DNA of 64,000 bases from Symsagittifera roscoffensis (lineage: Eukaryota; Xenacoelomorpha; Acoela; Convolutidae), in assembly GCF_963678635.1 (NCBI RefSeq), contig NC_087069.1:44995448-45059447 (forward strand), written 5' to 3'. Under the pieces are notes generated by a model. That model saw only the letters and a list, made by a program, of their open reading frames with translations, did not search any database and was not told where the DNA came from. This document shows, one piece after another, positions 33,820 through 47,099 of the stretch. The first letter of the stretch is position 1. Every line of letters begins with the position of its first letter. Position numbers and translations under genes: made by a program.

Positions 33820-36800
33820 TGAAGATAAAAAAGACTGGTAATGAAAAATCTCAGCTGTCTTGCTTTCGCACGGAATTACTTAGATGAAAAAAAAACGAAA
33901 AAACTTACCAAATCTGGGTTAAGAATCAAAAAAATTTGTCAGGTTACTCATTCACTAAAATAAGTAATTAGATTATAACTAATTAAAGCACCAATTGATT
34001 GAGTTGAAATTTTTAAAAGTTGTCCAATTTGAACGACATGAAAGGTTTTGGTCTGTTTCGAGTAACTAATTTTACAATCTTCAAAATCGGCTATTTAACA
34101 GCTGGATGAAAAGGGCAGAATCCTTTTTGCACATGTTCTCCTAGTGATTATTACAATTTTTCAGCTTCTGGCCTAGCAAATTTCTTAATTTTTTGATTGA
34201 ATTCAAATGAGAGAGCTAACTCATGAATTGGAAAAAAAATAAGTGATCCGGCTCACTTTACTTAAGCAACAAATTAAATCAAATCAGTTCGTGCTTGTTT
34301 TGTTGCTGTTTTTTTTTCACTGCTTATACTTTTGAGGGCACTCGGAAGAGTACTGGAATCGGAGCTCTGTACTGATACCAGCAATACTGATAGAAGAAAT
34401 TTCAGGGATTATTGTTTATCCTCCAACAGCCATAGTTTGAGAACTGAAATCACGGAATTTTTCATTATTTTTTATCAATGAAACTCCGGCGTGGTTGCGA
34501 AAAGATGAAATAGATGGTTGAGGGGAAATTCATTGATTCTTAAAAACAGATTCTTATACACTACAACACATCCATTACAAAGAACTTTCAAAGAATCAAA
34601 GCCCTGACATTTTCATTTGGGAAAAACAAAAAAGATTAGAATGGATCAATGATCCATTAAAATACTTAAATTACTAGCAAAATACTTTGAAATGAATTTC
34701 TTTCTAGATTTTATCTTATACGATTGCCTCTGTCTCATGAAATTCCAGTGTGAAATGTCCCTGTTCAAAATAAAAAGTTTAAACGCGTACGTACTGTAAG
34801 CTCACATTAGATACACCAATTTTGATTTTGTAAAGAAAAGTCTGCCAAAATAAACGTTTTTTCACAGAAAATTCACAGTTGAAAAATCTACTCGGACAAA
34901 AAATATCTCATAAAATTTTTGAATCACAGATCTGTTATGAAAATTTTAAATACCGAATTTTTATATGAAGTTTTTGTCGTAATTCATCAATTTTTTTCTG
35001 AAGATAAAAATTATTAGTAATGAAAACTTTTACTTAGTTTTGCACGGAGTTACCTGAATGAAAACAAAATCAAAAGAACCTAACCAGTTCTGCGTTAATG
35101 AAGAAAAATTTTGTCATGTTGCCCACTCAACAAAACAAGTAAATCGATTATAACTGATAAAAGCACCAAATGATTGAGTTGAGGTTTATTAGATTTCTCC
35201 AACTTTAACGACCTGAAAGTTTTTGGGCTGTTTCGAGTAACTTATTTTCGAGTCTTCAAAATGTCGGCTGCTTAACAGCTGGACGAAAAGGGCAGAAACC
35301 AATTTGCACATGTTATCCTAGTGATTATTACAATTTTTTCAGCTTCTGACATAGCGAATTTTTTCATTTTTTTGCTTGAATTCAGATGAGAGAGCCGACT
35401 CGTGACTTGGAAAAAAAATATGATCCGGCTCACTTTACTTAAGCAACAAATCAGTTCGATTTGACATTACTTAAGCAACACTTTATTTGAAGCTTATTAG
35501 ATTTCCCAATTTGAACGACCTGAAAATGTTTGGGCGGTTTCGAGTAACTTATTTTACAATTTTCAAAAGTCGGCTATTCAACAGCTGGACGAAAAGGGCA
35601 GAAACCAATTTGCACATGTTATCCTAGTGATTATTACAATTTTTTCAGCTTCTAACATAGCGAATTTCTTCATTTTTTTTTGCTTGATTTCAAATAAGAG
35701 AGCCGACTCGTGACTTGGAAAAAAAGTGATCCGGCTCACTGTACTTAAGCAACAAATCAGTTCGATTTGACTTAACTTAAGCAACACTTTACTGGAAGTT
35801 TTTTAGATTTCTCCGATTTGAACGACCTGAAATTTTTGGGCTGTTTCGAGTAACTTTTTTTACAATCTTCAAAAGTCGGCTATTTAACAGCTGGACGAAA
35901 AGGGCAGAAACCAATTTGCACATGTTATCCTAGTGATTATTACAATTTTCCCAGCTTCTGACCTAGCGAATTTCCTCATTTTTTGCTTGAATTCAGATGA
36001 GAGAGATGACTCGTGACTTGGACAAAAATAAGAGATCCGGCTCACTTTACTCAAGTTCGTTCACATTTAGTTGGTGTTTTTTCATTCTTTAATCGGAGCT
36101 CTGTACTGATACCAGCAATACTGATAGAAGCAATTTCAGGTATAATTGTTTATCCTTCAACTGCCATAGTTTGAGAACTAAAATCACGGAACTTTTAATT
36201 TCTTTTATCATTGAAACTGCAGCGTGGTTGCGAAAAGATAAAACGGATGGTTGAGGGGAAATTGATTGATCCTTATATACACATTCTTATACATTACAAC
36301 ACATCCATTACAAAAAATTTTTAAAAAAATTATTGCCATGGTTTTTTCATTTGGGAAAAAAACTTGGTTAGAATGGATCAAGGATCAATTAAAATATTTA
36401 ATTTACAAGCAAAATAATTTAAAATGAAACTTTTTTCTAGATTTTATCCTATACGGTTGCCCAAGTATCATGAAATTCCTTTGCAAAACGTCCCTATTTA
36501 AAACAAAAAAATACACCCGTTCTTGCTGTAATCTCACATTAGCTACGCCAATTTGGGTTTATAAAAAAAGTCTGTCAAAATAAATAATTTTCCAAAGAAA
36601 CTTCACAGTGGAAAAAACTATCCGGACGAAAATATCTCATATAATTTTTGAAGAACCGATTTTTTTTATTATTCATCTTAATTGAACAACTTTTATCTGA
36701 AGATAAAAAAGATACTACTAATGAAAACGTTCACTTAGTTTTGCACGGTCTTACTTGAATGAAAACGAAATCAAAAAAACCTAATCAGTTCTGCGTTAAT

Positions 36801-37390
36801 GAACAAAAAACTTTGTCAGGTTGCCCACTCAACAAGACAAGTAATTGGATTATAACTGATTAAAGCAGCAAAAAAGATTTAGTTAAGATTTATTCAATTT
36901 CTCCAATTTGAACGAACTGAAATTTTTTGGGCTGTTTCGAGTAAATTATTTTACAATCTTCAAAAGTCGGCTATTTAACAGCTGGATGAAAATTGCAGAA
37001 ACCAATTTGCACATATTATCTTAATGATTAGTAAAAAATTTTCAGCTTCTGACAGCAATTTTTTTCATTTTTTTTCAGATGACAAAGCCGACTCGTGATT
37101 TGAAAAAAATGGTTAACAGGCTCTCTTTATTTTGGCAACAAAAGAAACAAAAGGTTCAAATCAGCTCATGCATACTTTTTGTTGTTTTCTTCATTAGTGC
37201 AGATATGTTTGAGGGCGCTCGGAAGAGTGCTCGAATGAATGCTCTGTACTGATACAACCAAAACTGATGAAAACAATTTCATATTTATTTGTTAATCCTT
37301 GAACTGCCATAGTTTGAGAGCAGTAATCAGAAATTTTCTAAAAATTCTGCTCAAATCTGTTGAGCTTATCTGCAATAGAGCTAACCGTTA
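33820..37390. repeat. Complex AT-rich tandem repeat, three large units with internal 300-bp copies
   Basis: Large units start with TCTGAAGATAAAAA at about 33,820, 34,997 and 36,697. Each has the string GGGCTGTTTCGAGTAA (or a variant), TCGGCTATTTAACAGCTGGA, TTTGCACATGTTATCCTAGT and AGCTTCTGACCTAGCGAATT. Unit 2 contains two extra copies of a segment of about 300 bp (35,160, 35,480 and 35,790), so it is about 1.7 kb instead of 1.2 kb. The last unit is partial. No ORF is conserved across units. Confidence 0.85.
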
Positions 37391-37840
37391 TCAATCAGAA
37401 AAACATCCCTATTAAAAAAAAGTTTGCACAGGATAACCATAGTTTTCCAGCCAATTGTTATTTTCTTAGAAAGTAGTTGAGTATACAAGTAACTACATTA
37501 CGCAAAAAATCTCGACATGTTTTGTAATTGAGTTCTTAAATTTTTGAAACTGGATTTTCTCATATAGACTTAATTTTTCAGTATCGGTTAATTTGTTGGT
37601 AAAGCATAAACAAAAACAAACAACGTTGATCGCGACCTCCATAGCTCATTTCGGAGCAAACGCATTCAAAAAATGATAGTTGTATTAGTTTTTCAAAGTA
37701 CTCTTTTTTTCTTTGAGCTTATCTGCAAAAGCAACAACAATTGTCAGCCAACAAACTTTATCTTTGATGAATGAAATTCATCTGCTGATATTTTCACATA
37801 GCTTTCAAAGCATTGAATTATTTCTTCGAAAGTTCAACGA
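37391..37840. other. Transition between AT-rich repeat and satellite
   Basis: AT-rich, without recognised features. GC content rises at about 37,840, where degenerate satellite-like words begin. Confidence 0.4.
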
Positions 37841-38129
37841 TAATTGTCCGCGTTGCAGGAACATGTCTCACCTTCGCTATAGCTCACCTTCGCTTTTATT
37901 GGTCGTCTTCAGGGTTACCTTGTGTTTGGCTGAAACACACCGCTGCTTTTATAGCTAGGCACGTCTAGCAAGCCCCGCTTTTCACTGTTTTTTTCCAGCC
38001 CCCTTCGTGTTTCACCGAAACACTGCTCATTCAATTCTAGCTATTCCTAGCCGCCATGCAACCTCGCTGGTCATCATCCGGCTCGCTTGAATTTGAGTTT
38101 TTCCTAAATAATTCTCCCCCTCGAGTCTT
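37841..38129. repeat. Degenerate left edge of the satellite array
   Basis: Contains GTGTTTGGCTGAAACAC (37,922-37,938) and GTGTTTCACCGAAACAC (38,007-38,023), which look like diverged forms of the satellite hairpin GTGTC-TCTCGG-GACAC with A/T instead of G/C pairs. CTAGC words also appear near 37,955-38,050. Alignment to the monomer is weak otherwise. Confidence 0.5.
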
Positions 38130-40361
38130 TTGGGACAGACTGGTGCACTCGTGCCTTTCGCGGCAAACTTGCTTTTGGTTGAACCAGTCTACGGTGGTTC
38201 TTCACCGTGTCTCTCGGGATGCATTGGTATTATAAATTACTAGTCCTCCGTTTCGTGCCTTCCGTGGCATACATGCTTCTGGTTGAACTAGTCTCCTTTT
38301 TTTTTTCTTTTGAACTGGTTCTTTTCTTCGTGTCTCTCGGGACATATTTGTACTGTTATTCATTCATCCTCCTCTCGTGCCTTCCGCGGCACACTTGTTT
38401 CTGGTTGAACCAGTCTCCGCTGGTTCTTCTCTTCATGTCTCTCGCGACGCATTGTTATTAGTAATCACTAGTCCTTCATCTCGTGCCTTTCGCGGCACAC
38501 TTGCTTATGGTTGAACCAGTCTCCGCAGGTTCTTCTCTTCGTGTCTCTCGGTACATATTGGTTCTAGTAACCACTAGTCCTCCCTCTCGTGCCTTTCGCG
38601 GCACACTTGCCTTTGGCGGCACACTTGCCTTTGGTTGAGCCAGTCTCCGCTGGCTCTTCGTCTCCGTGTCTCTCGGGACACACCGAAACGGTACTAGTAG
38701 TCATTAGTCCTCCCTCTGGTGCCATCCGCGCACGCTTGCTTCTGGTTGAAGCAGTATCCGATGGTTCTTCTCCTCGTGTCTCTCTGGACAATTTGCTGGT
38801 GGTCAGAAGTCCTCCCTCTCGTGCGTTTCTCGGCACACTTGCTTCTGGATGAACCAGTCTCCGCTAGTTCTTCTCTTCTTGTCTCTCGCGACGCATTGGT
38901 ACTAGTAATAACTAGTCCTCCCTCTCGTGCCTTTCGCGGCACACTTGCTTATGGTTGAACTAGTCTCCGCAGTTTCTTCTTTTCAGGTCTCTCTGTACAT
39001 CTTGGTGCTAGTAATCACTAGTCATCCCTCTCGTGCCTTACGCGGCTCAATTGCTTCTGTTTGAACCAACCTCTGCTGGTTCCTCTCCGTGCATCTCGGG
39101 ACACACTGGTATTAGTAGTTACTAGTCCTCACTCATCCGTCGGTTCAATCAGCCTCCGCCGGTTCTTCTTCTCCGTGTTTCTCGGGACACACTGGTACTC
39201 GTGGTCACTAGTCCTCTCTCTGGTGCCGTCCGCGGCATTTTGCTTCTGGTAGAAGCAGTCTCCGCTGGTTCTTCTCTAATTGTCTCTCGGGACACATTTG
39301 TACTAGTAGTCAATAGTCCTCTCTCTGGTCTCCGCTGGTTTTTGTCCGTGCATCTCGGGACATAATGTTACAAGTAACCACTAGTCCTTCTCTCGTGCTT
39401 TTCACTTGTGGTTTAAACAGTCTCCGCCGGTTCTTCTCTCCATGTCACTCGGTAGGTATTAGTGCTAGTAATCACTAGTCCTCCCTCTCGTGCCTTACAT
39501 GGCAAACTTGCCTATGTATGAACCAGTCACTGCTGGTTCCTCTCCGTGTATCTCAGGACACATTGGTACTAGTAATCACTCTCATCCCTTCCGCGGAACA
39601 CTTGCTTCTGGTCCAATCAGTCTCCGCCGGTTCTTCTTCTCCGTGTTTCTCGGGAAACATTGGTACTAGTAAACACTAGTCCTTCCCGTGTCTTCCGCAG
39701 AACACTTGCTTCTGATTGAATCAGTCACTGCTGGCTCTTCTTCTCCCTGTCTCTCGGGACACACTGGTACTAGTAGTCACTAGTCCTCTCTCTGGTGCCT
39801 TCCACGGCATTTTTGCTTCTGGTTGAAGCAATATCCGCTGATTCGTCTCTACGTATCTCTCGGACACATTGGTTGGTGTAGTCAAAAGTCCTATATCTTG
39901 TGCCTTTCACGGCAAACTTGTTTCTGGTTGAGCCAGTCTCCTCTGGCTCTTCTCCGTGAATCTCGGGAAACATTGGTACTAGTAAACACTAGTCCTCCCT
40001 CCCGTGCCTTCCGCAGAACACTTGCTTCTGATTGAATCAGTCACTGCTGGCTCTTATTCTCCATGTCTCTCGGGACACAATGGTACTCGTAGACACTAGT
40101 CCTCTATCTGGTGCCTTCGCGGCATTTTTGCTTCTGGTTGAAGCAGTATCCGCTGGTTCGTATCTACGTGTCTCTCGGACACGTTGGTTGGTGTAGTCAA
40201 TAGTCCTATCTCTAGAGCCTTCCGCCCGACACTTACTTCTGGTTGAGCCAGTTTCCGATGGTTCTTCTCTTTGTGTCTCTCGGACGGCATTGGTAGGTGT
40301 AATCACTAGTCCTCCCTATCGTGCTTTTCGCGGCATACTTGCTTATGGTTGAACCTGTCTC

Positions 40362-40412
40362 CGCCGGTTCTTCTCTCCATGTCAGAACCGGCGGAGACTG
40401 GTTCTGACATGG
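40362..40412. repeat. Overlapping snap-back palindromes in the satellite
   Basis: CCATGTCAGAACC (40,377-40,389) is followed by ten bases and its reverse complement GGTTCTGACATGG. An overlapping pair GTCTCCGCCGGTTCT / AGAACCGGCGGAGAC also occurs. This inserts an inverted piece into an otherwise one-direction array. A diverged copy is at 41,209-41,259. Confidence 0.85.
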
Positions 40413-43051
40413 TTGGTTCACTGGTCCTCCCACTCGTGCCTTTCACAGAGCACTTGCTTCTGGTTCAATCAGTCTCCACCGGTTCTTCCTCTCCAGTCAC
40501 CGCTGGCTCTCCTTCTTCGTGTCCCTTGGGTTACACTGGTACTAATAGTCATTAGTACTACCCCTGGTGCCTTCCGCGTCACACTTGCTTCTGGTTGAGC
40601 CAGTTTCCGATGGTTCTTCTCTTTGTGTCTCTCGGACGGCATTGGTAGGTGTAATCACTAATCCTCCCTCTCGTGCTTTTCGCGGCACACTTGCTTATGG
40701 TTGAACCTGTCTCCGCCGGTTGAATCAATCACAGCTGGCTCTTCTTCTCCACGGTACACTTGCTTGTGGTTCAATTAGTATCCACCGGTTCTTCCTCTCC
40801 GTGTCTCTTGGGACACATTGATACTAATAAACACTAGTCCTCCCTCTCGCGCCTCACGCAGCACACTTTCTTCTGGTCGAATCAGTCACTGCTGCCTCTT
40901 CTTCTCTGTGTCTCTCGGGATACATTGCTACTAATAATCACTAGTCTACCTCCCATGCCTTCCACAGAACACTTACTTCTGATTGAATCAGTCACCGCTG
41001 GCTCTTCTTCTCCCTGTCTCTCGGGACACATTGTTAGGTGTAGTCAATAGTCCTATCTCTAGTGCCTTCCGCGGCACACCTTCTTCTGGTTGAGCCAGTT
41101 TCCGATGGTTTTTATCTTTGTGTCTCTCGGGCGGCATTGGTAGTTGTAATCACTAGTCATCCCTCTCGTGCTTTTGGCGGCACACTTGCTTATGAATGAA
41201 TCAGTATCCGCCGGTTCTTCTCTCCATGTTAGAATCGGCGGAGACTGGTTCTGACATGGTTGGTTCACTAGTCCTCACACTCGTGCCTTCCACTGTACAC
41301 TTGCTTGTGGTTCGAAGAGTATCCACCGGTTCTTCCTCTCCGTGTCTCTCGAGACACATTGGTACTAATAAACACTAGTCCTCCCTCTCGCGCCTTACGC
41401 GGCACACTTGTTTCTGGTCGAATCAGCCACTGCTGCCTCTTCTTCTCCGTGTATCTCGGGACACACTGGTACTAGTAGTCACTAGTCCTACTCCTGGTGC
41501 ATTCCACGGCACACTTGCTTCTAGTTGAAGCAGTATCCACTGGTTCTTCTAAACGTGTCTCTCGTCACACCTTGGTACTATTAACCACTAGTTCTTCGTG
41601 TTTCTCGGGACACATTGGTACTTGTAATCACTAGTCCTCCCACTCGAGCCTTCCACGGTCCACTTGCTTCTGTTTCAATCAGTCTCCACAGTTTCTTCCT
41701 CTCCGTGTCGCTCGGGACGCATTGGTACTAATAAACACTAGTCCTCCCTCTCGCGCCTTACGCGGCACACTTGTTTCTGGTCGAATCAGCCACTGCTGCC
41801 TCTTCTTCTCCGTGTCTCTCGGATACGTTGGTACTAGTAATCAATAGTCCTCTTCTGGTGCCTTCCGCGGCGCATTTGCTACTGGCTGAGCCAGTGTCCG
41901 TTGCTTCTTCTCTTTCTGTCTCTCGGGCGGTATTGGAAGGTAAAACCACTAGTCATCCCTCTCGTGCCTTTCGCGGCACACTTGATTATGGTTGAACCAG
42001 CTTCCGCGGTTCTTCTCTTCCTTATTCTCGGTAAGATAATGATTCGAGTAATCACAAGTCTTCAGTCTCGTGCCTTACGCGGCTCAATTGCTTTGTTTGT
42101 ACCAGTCTATGTTGGCTCTTCTCCGTGCATCTCGGGATACATTGACTATAGTAATCACTAGTCCTCCATCTCTTGCCTTCTGCGGAACACTTGCTTCTGG
42201 TTCAATCAGTCTCCGCCAGTGATTCCTCTCCGTGTCTCTCGGGGTATTTTGGTACTAATAAACAATAATCCTCCTTCTCGTGCCTTAAGCGCGCGGCACA
42301 ATTGCTTCTCTTTGAACCAGTCTTTGCTGGTTTTTCTCCATGTATATCGGGACACATTGGTACGCGCCTTCCGCAGAACACTTGCTTCCGGTTGAATCAG
42401 TCACCACTGGCTCTTCTTCTTCGTATCTCTCGGAACACATTAGTACGAGTAATCATTTTTCAGCCCTCTCGTGCCTTCCACTGAATACTTGCTTCTGGTT
42501 CAATTGCTTCTGGCCTCGGTTGATTCTTCTCCGTTTCTCTCTAATTGCATTGGTACTAGAAATCAATGGTCAACCTCTCTTGCCTTCCTGAGAACACTTG
42601 CTTCTGTCTAAAGCAGTCACCCCCGGCTCTTCTTCTCCTGCCTTCCGCGGTACTTTGGCTTCTGGTTGTGCCAGTCTGCGCTGGTTCTTCTCCGTGTCTT
42701 TTGGGACACATTGTTACTGTTAGTCACAAGTCCTCCTCTCGTGTCTTCCGCGGCATAATTACCACTGTTCGAACAAGTCTCCGCTTGTCCTTCTCCGTGT
42801 CTCTGGGGACACAATGGTGCAAGCAAACACTGGTCCTCCCTCACGTGCCTTCCGCGACACATTTGATTTTGGTTGAACTAGTCTGCGCTGGCTCTTCTCC
42901 GTGTCTGTCGGGACACAGTTGTACTAGAAGTCACTAGTACTTCGTCTCGTGCCTTCAGCGCAACACTTGCTTCTGGTCCAATCAGTATCCGCCGTTTCTT
43001 CTGCTCCGGGTCCCTCGAGACACATTGGTACTATTAGTCACTAGTCCTCCT

Positions 43052-44733
43052 CTCGTACCTTCCGTGGAACACATGCATCTGATCGAACCAGTCTCCGCTA
43101 GTCCTTCTCCGTGTCTCTCGGCACACATTGCTGCTAGTAATCACTGTTTCTCCCTCTCGAGCCTTCCGCGGCACACTTGCTTCTGGTTGAACTAGTCTGA
43201 ACTGGTTCTTCTCCGTGTCTCTCGGGACACAGTGGTACTAGTAGTCACTACACTCCCCCTCGTGCCATCCGCGGCACACTTGCTTCTGATTCAATCAATC
43301 TCAGCCGGTTCTACTTCTCAGTGTTTCACGGGACACATTGGTACTAGTAATCACTGGTCCTCCGTCTCGTGCCTTCAGCGGAACAATTGCTTCTGCTTAA
43401 TTCAGTCTCCGCCGGTTTTTCATCTCCGTGTCTCTCGGGACACATTGGCACTAGTAAACACTGGTCATCCCTCTAGAGCCTTCCGCTGCACACTTGCTTC
43501 TGGTTGAACCAGTCTGCACTGGTTCTTCTCCGTGTCTCTCGGGACACATTGGTACTAATAGTCACTAGTACTCCTTCTCGTGCCATCCGCGGAACACTTG
43601 CTTCTGGTTAAGTCAATCTCCGCCGTTTCTTCTTCTCCGTGTCTCTCGAGACACATTGGTACTAGTAATCATTGGTCCTCCGTCTCGCTCCTTCCGTGGA
43701 ACACTTTCCTCTGTTCGAACCAGTCTCCACTGGTCTTTCTCCGTGTCTCTCGGGACACATTGGTGCTAGTTATCACTATTCATCCGTCTCGTGCCTTCCG
43801 TGAACACTTGCTTCTGGTTCAATCAGTGTCTGCCGTTTCTTCTGCTCCGGGTCTCTCGGGACACATTGGTACTGTTAGTCACTAGTCCTCCTCTCGTGCC
43901 TTCCGTGGAACACATGCATCTGATCGAACCAGTCTCCGCTAGTCCTTCTCCGTGTCTCTCGGCACACAATGCTGCTAGTAATCACTGTTTCTTCCTCTCG
44001 AGCCTTCCGCGGCACACTTGCTTCTGGTTGAACTAGTCTGAACTGGTTCTTCTCCGTGTCTCTCGGGACACAGTGGTACTAGTAGTCACTACACTCCCCC
44101 TCGTGCCATCCGCGGCACACTTGCTTCTGATTCAATCAATCTCAGCCGGTTCTACTTCTCAGTGTTTCACGGGACACATTGGTACTTGTAATCACTGGTC
44201 CTCCGTCTCGTGCCTTCAGCGGAACAATTGCTTCTGGTTAATTCAGTCTCCGCCGGTTTTTCATCTCCGTGTCTCTCGGGACACATTGGCACTAGTAAAC
44301 ACTGGTCATCCCTCTAGAGCCTTCCGCTGCACACTTGCTTCTGGTTGAACCAGTCTGCACTGGTTCTTCTCCGTGTCTCTCGGGACACATTGGTACTAAT
44401 AGTCACTATTACTCCTTCTCGTGCCATCCGCGGAACACTTGCTTCTGGTTAAGTCAATCTCCGCCGTTTCTTCTTATCCGTGTCTCTCGAGACACATTGG
44501 TACTAGTAATCATTGGTCCTCCGTCTCGCTCCTTCCGTGCAACACTTTCCTCTGTTCGAACCAGTCTCCACTGGTCTTTCTCCGTGTCTCTCGGGACACA
44601 TTGGTGCTAGTTATCACTATTCATCCGTCTCGTGCCTTCCGTGAACACTTGCTTCTGGTTCAATCAGTGTCTGCCGTTTCTTCTGCTCCGGGTCTCTCGG
44701 GACACATTGGTACTGTTAGTCACTAGTCCTCCT
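43052..44733 (+). repeat. Higher-order repeat, two copies of 841 bp (8 monomers)
   Basis: TCACTGTTTC at 43,141 recurs at 43,982 and everything around it matches at the same offset with very few differences. 841 is eight monomers of about 105. The high similarity points to a recent duplication inside the array. Confidence 0.9.
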
Positions 44734-47099
44734 CTCGTGCCTTCCGTGGAACACATGCCTCTGTTCAAACCAGTCTCCGCTAGTCCTTCTCCGTTTCTCT
44801 CGGCACACATTGGGGCTAGTAATCACTTGTCCTCCCTCTTGCTCCTTCCGCGGCACACTTGCTTCCGGTTGAACCAGTCTGCACTGGTTCTTCTCCGTGT
44901 TTCTCGGGACACATTGGTACTAACAGTCACTAGTACTCCTTCTCGTGCCATCCGCGGAACACTTGATTCTGGTTAAGTCAGTCTCCGCCGTTTCTTCTTC
45001 TCCGTGTCTCTCGAGACACATTGGTACTTGTAATCACTGGTCCTCCGTCTCATGCCTTCCGCGGAACACTTGCTTCTGGTTCAATTAGTCTGCACTGGTT
45101 CTTATCCATGTCTCTCGGGACACAGTGGAACTAGTAGTCACTAGTACTCCCTCTCATGTCATCCGCGGAACAATTGCTTCTGGTTCAGTCAGTCTCCGCC
45201 GGTTTTTCATCTCCGTCTCTTCGTCTCTCGGGACACATTGGTATTAGTAAACACTGGTCATCCCTCCAGAGCCTTCCGCTGCACACTTGCTTCTGGTTGA
45301 ACCAGTCTGCACTGGTTCTTCTCCGTGTCTCTCGGGACATAGTGGTACTAGTAGTCATTTATACTCCCTCTCGTGCCATCCGCGAAACACTTATTTCTGG
45401 TTCAATAGTCTCCGCGGGTTCTTCTTCTCCGTGTCTCTAGAGACACATTGGTACTAGTAATCACTGTTCCTCCGTCTCGTGCCTTCCGCCGAACACTTGC
45501 CTCTGTTCGAACCAGTCTCCGCTAGTCCTTATCCGTGTCTTTCGGGACACATTGGTGCTAGTAATCACTGGTCCTCCCTCTCGTGCCTTCCGCGACACAC
45601 TTGCTCTCGGTTGAACCAGTCTTCGCTGGTTCTTCTCCTAGTCTGTTGGCACACAGTGGTACTAGAAGTCAATAGTACTCCGTTTCGTGCCTTCCGCGGA
45701 ACACTTGCTTCTGGTTCAATCAGTCTCCGCTAGTCCTTGTCCGTGTCTCTCGGGACACATTGGTGCTAGTTATCACTATTCCTCCGTCTCGTGCCTTCCG
45801 GGAACAATTGCTTCTGTTCGAACCAGTCTCCGCTAGTACTTATCCGTGTCTCTCGGTACACATTGGTACTAGTAATCACTGGTCCACCGTCTCGTGCCCT
45901 CCGCCGAACACTTGCCACTGCTCGAACCAGTCTCCGCTAGTCCTTATCCGTGTCTCTCGGGACCCATTGGGGCTAGTAATCACTTGTCCTCCCTCTTGAG
46001 CCTTCCGCGGCACACTTGCCTCTGTTCGAACCAGTCTCCGCTAGTCCTTATCCGTGTCTCTCGGGACACATTGGTGCTAGTTATCACTATTCCTCCGTCT
46101 CGTGCCTTCCGGGAACACTTGCTTCTGGTTCAATCAGTGTCCGCCGTTTCTTCTGCTCCGGGTCTCTCGGGACACATCGGTACTGTTAGTCACTAGTCCT
46201 CCTCTCGTGCCTTTCGTGGAACACATGCCTCTGTTCAAACCAGTCTCCGCCAGTACTTCTCCGTGTCTCTCGGCAAACATTGGGGCTAGTAATCACTTGT
46301 CCTCCCTCTTGAGCCTTCCGCGGCACACTTGCTTCCGGTTGAACCAGTCTGCACTGGTTCTTCTCCGTGTTTCTCGGGACACATTGGTACTAATAGTCAC
46401 TAGTACTCCTTCTCGTGCCATCCGCGGAATACTTGCTTCTGGTTAAGTCAGTCTCCGCCGTTTCTTCTTCTCCGTGTCTCTCGAGACACATTGGTACTAG
46501 TAATCATTGGTTCTCCGTCTCGCGCCTTCCGTGGAACACTTGCCTCTGTTCGAACCAGTCTCCACTAGTCCTTCTCCGTGTCTCTCGGGACACATTAGTG
46601 CTAGTTATCACTATTCATCCGTCTCGTGCCTTCCACGGAACACTTGCGTCTGTTCGAACCAGTCTCCGCTAGTCTTTCTCCGTTTCTCTCTTGACACACT
46701 GGTCCTAGTAATAACTGGCCTTCCCACTCGTGCCTTCCGCGGTACACTTGCTTCTGGTTGTACCAGTCAACGCTGGTTCTTCTCCGTGTCTTTCGGGACT
46801 TATTGTTTCTGTTAATCACTAGTCCTCCTCTCGTGCCTTCCGCAACATAATTGCCACTCTTCGATCCAGTCTCCGCTTGTTCTTCTCCGTGTCTCTCGGG
46901 ACACATTGGTGCTAGTAGTCACTGGTCCTTACTCTCGTGCCTTCTGCGTCACACTTGCTTTTGGTTGAACCAGTCTGCACTAATTCTTCTCCGTGTCTGC
47001 CGGGACACAGTGGTACTAGAAGTCACCAGTACTCCGTCCCGTGCCCTCCGCGGAACACTAGCTTCTGCTTCAAACAGTCTCCGCCGTTTTTTCTGCTCC

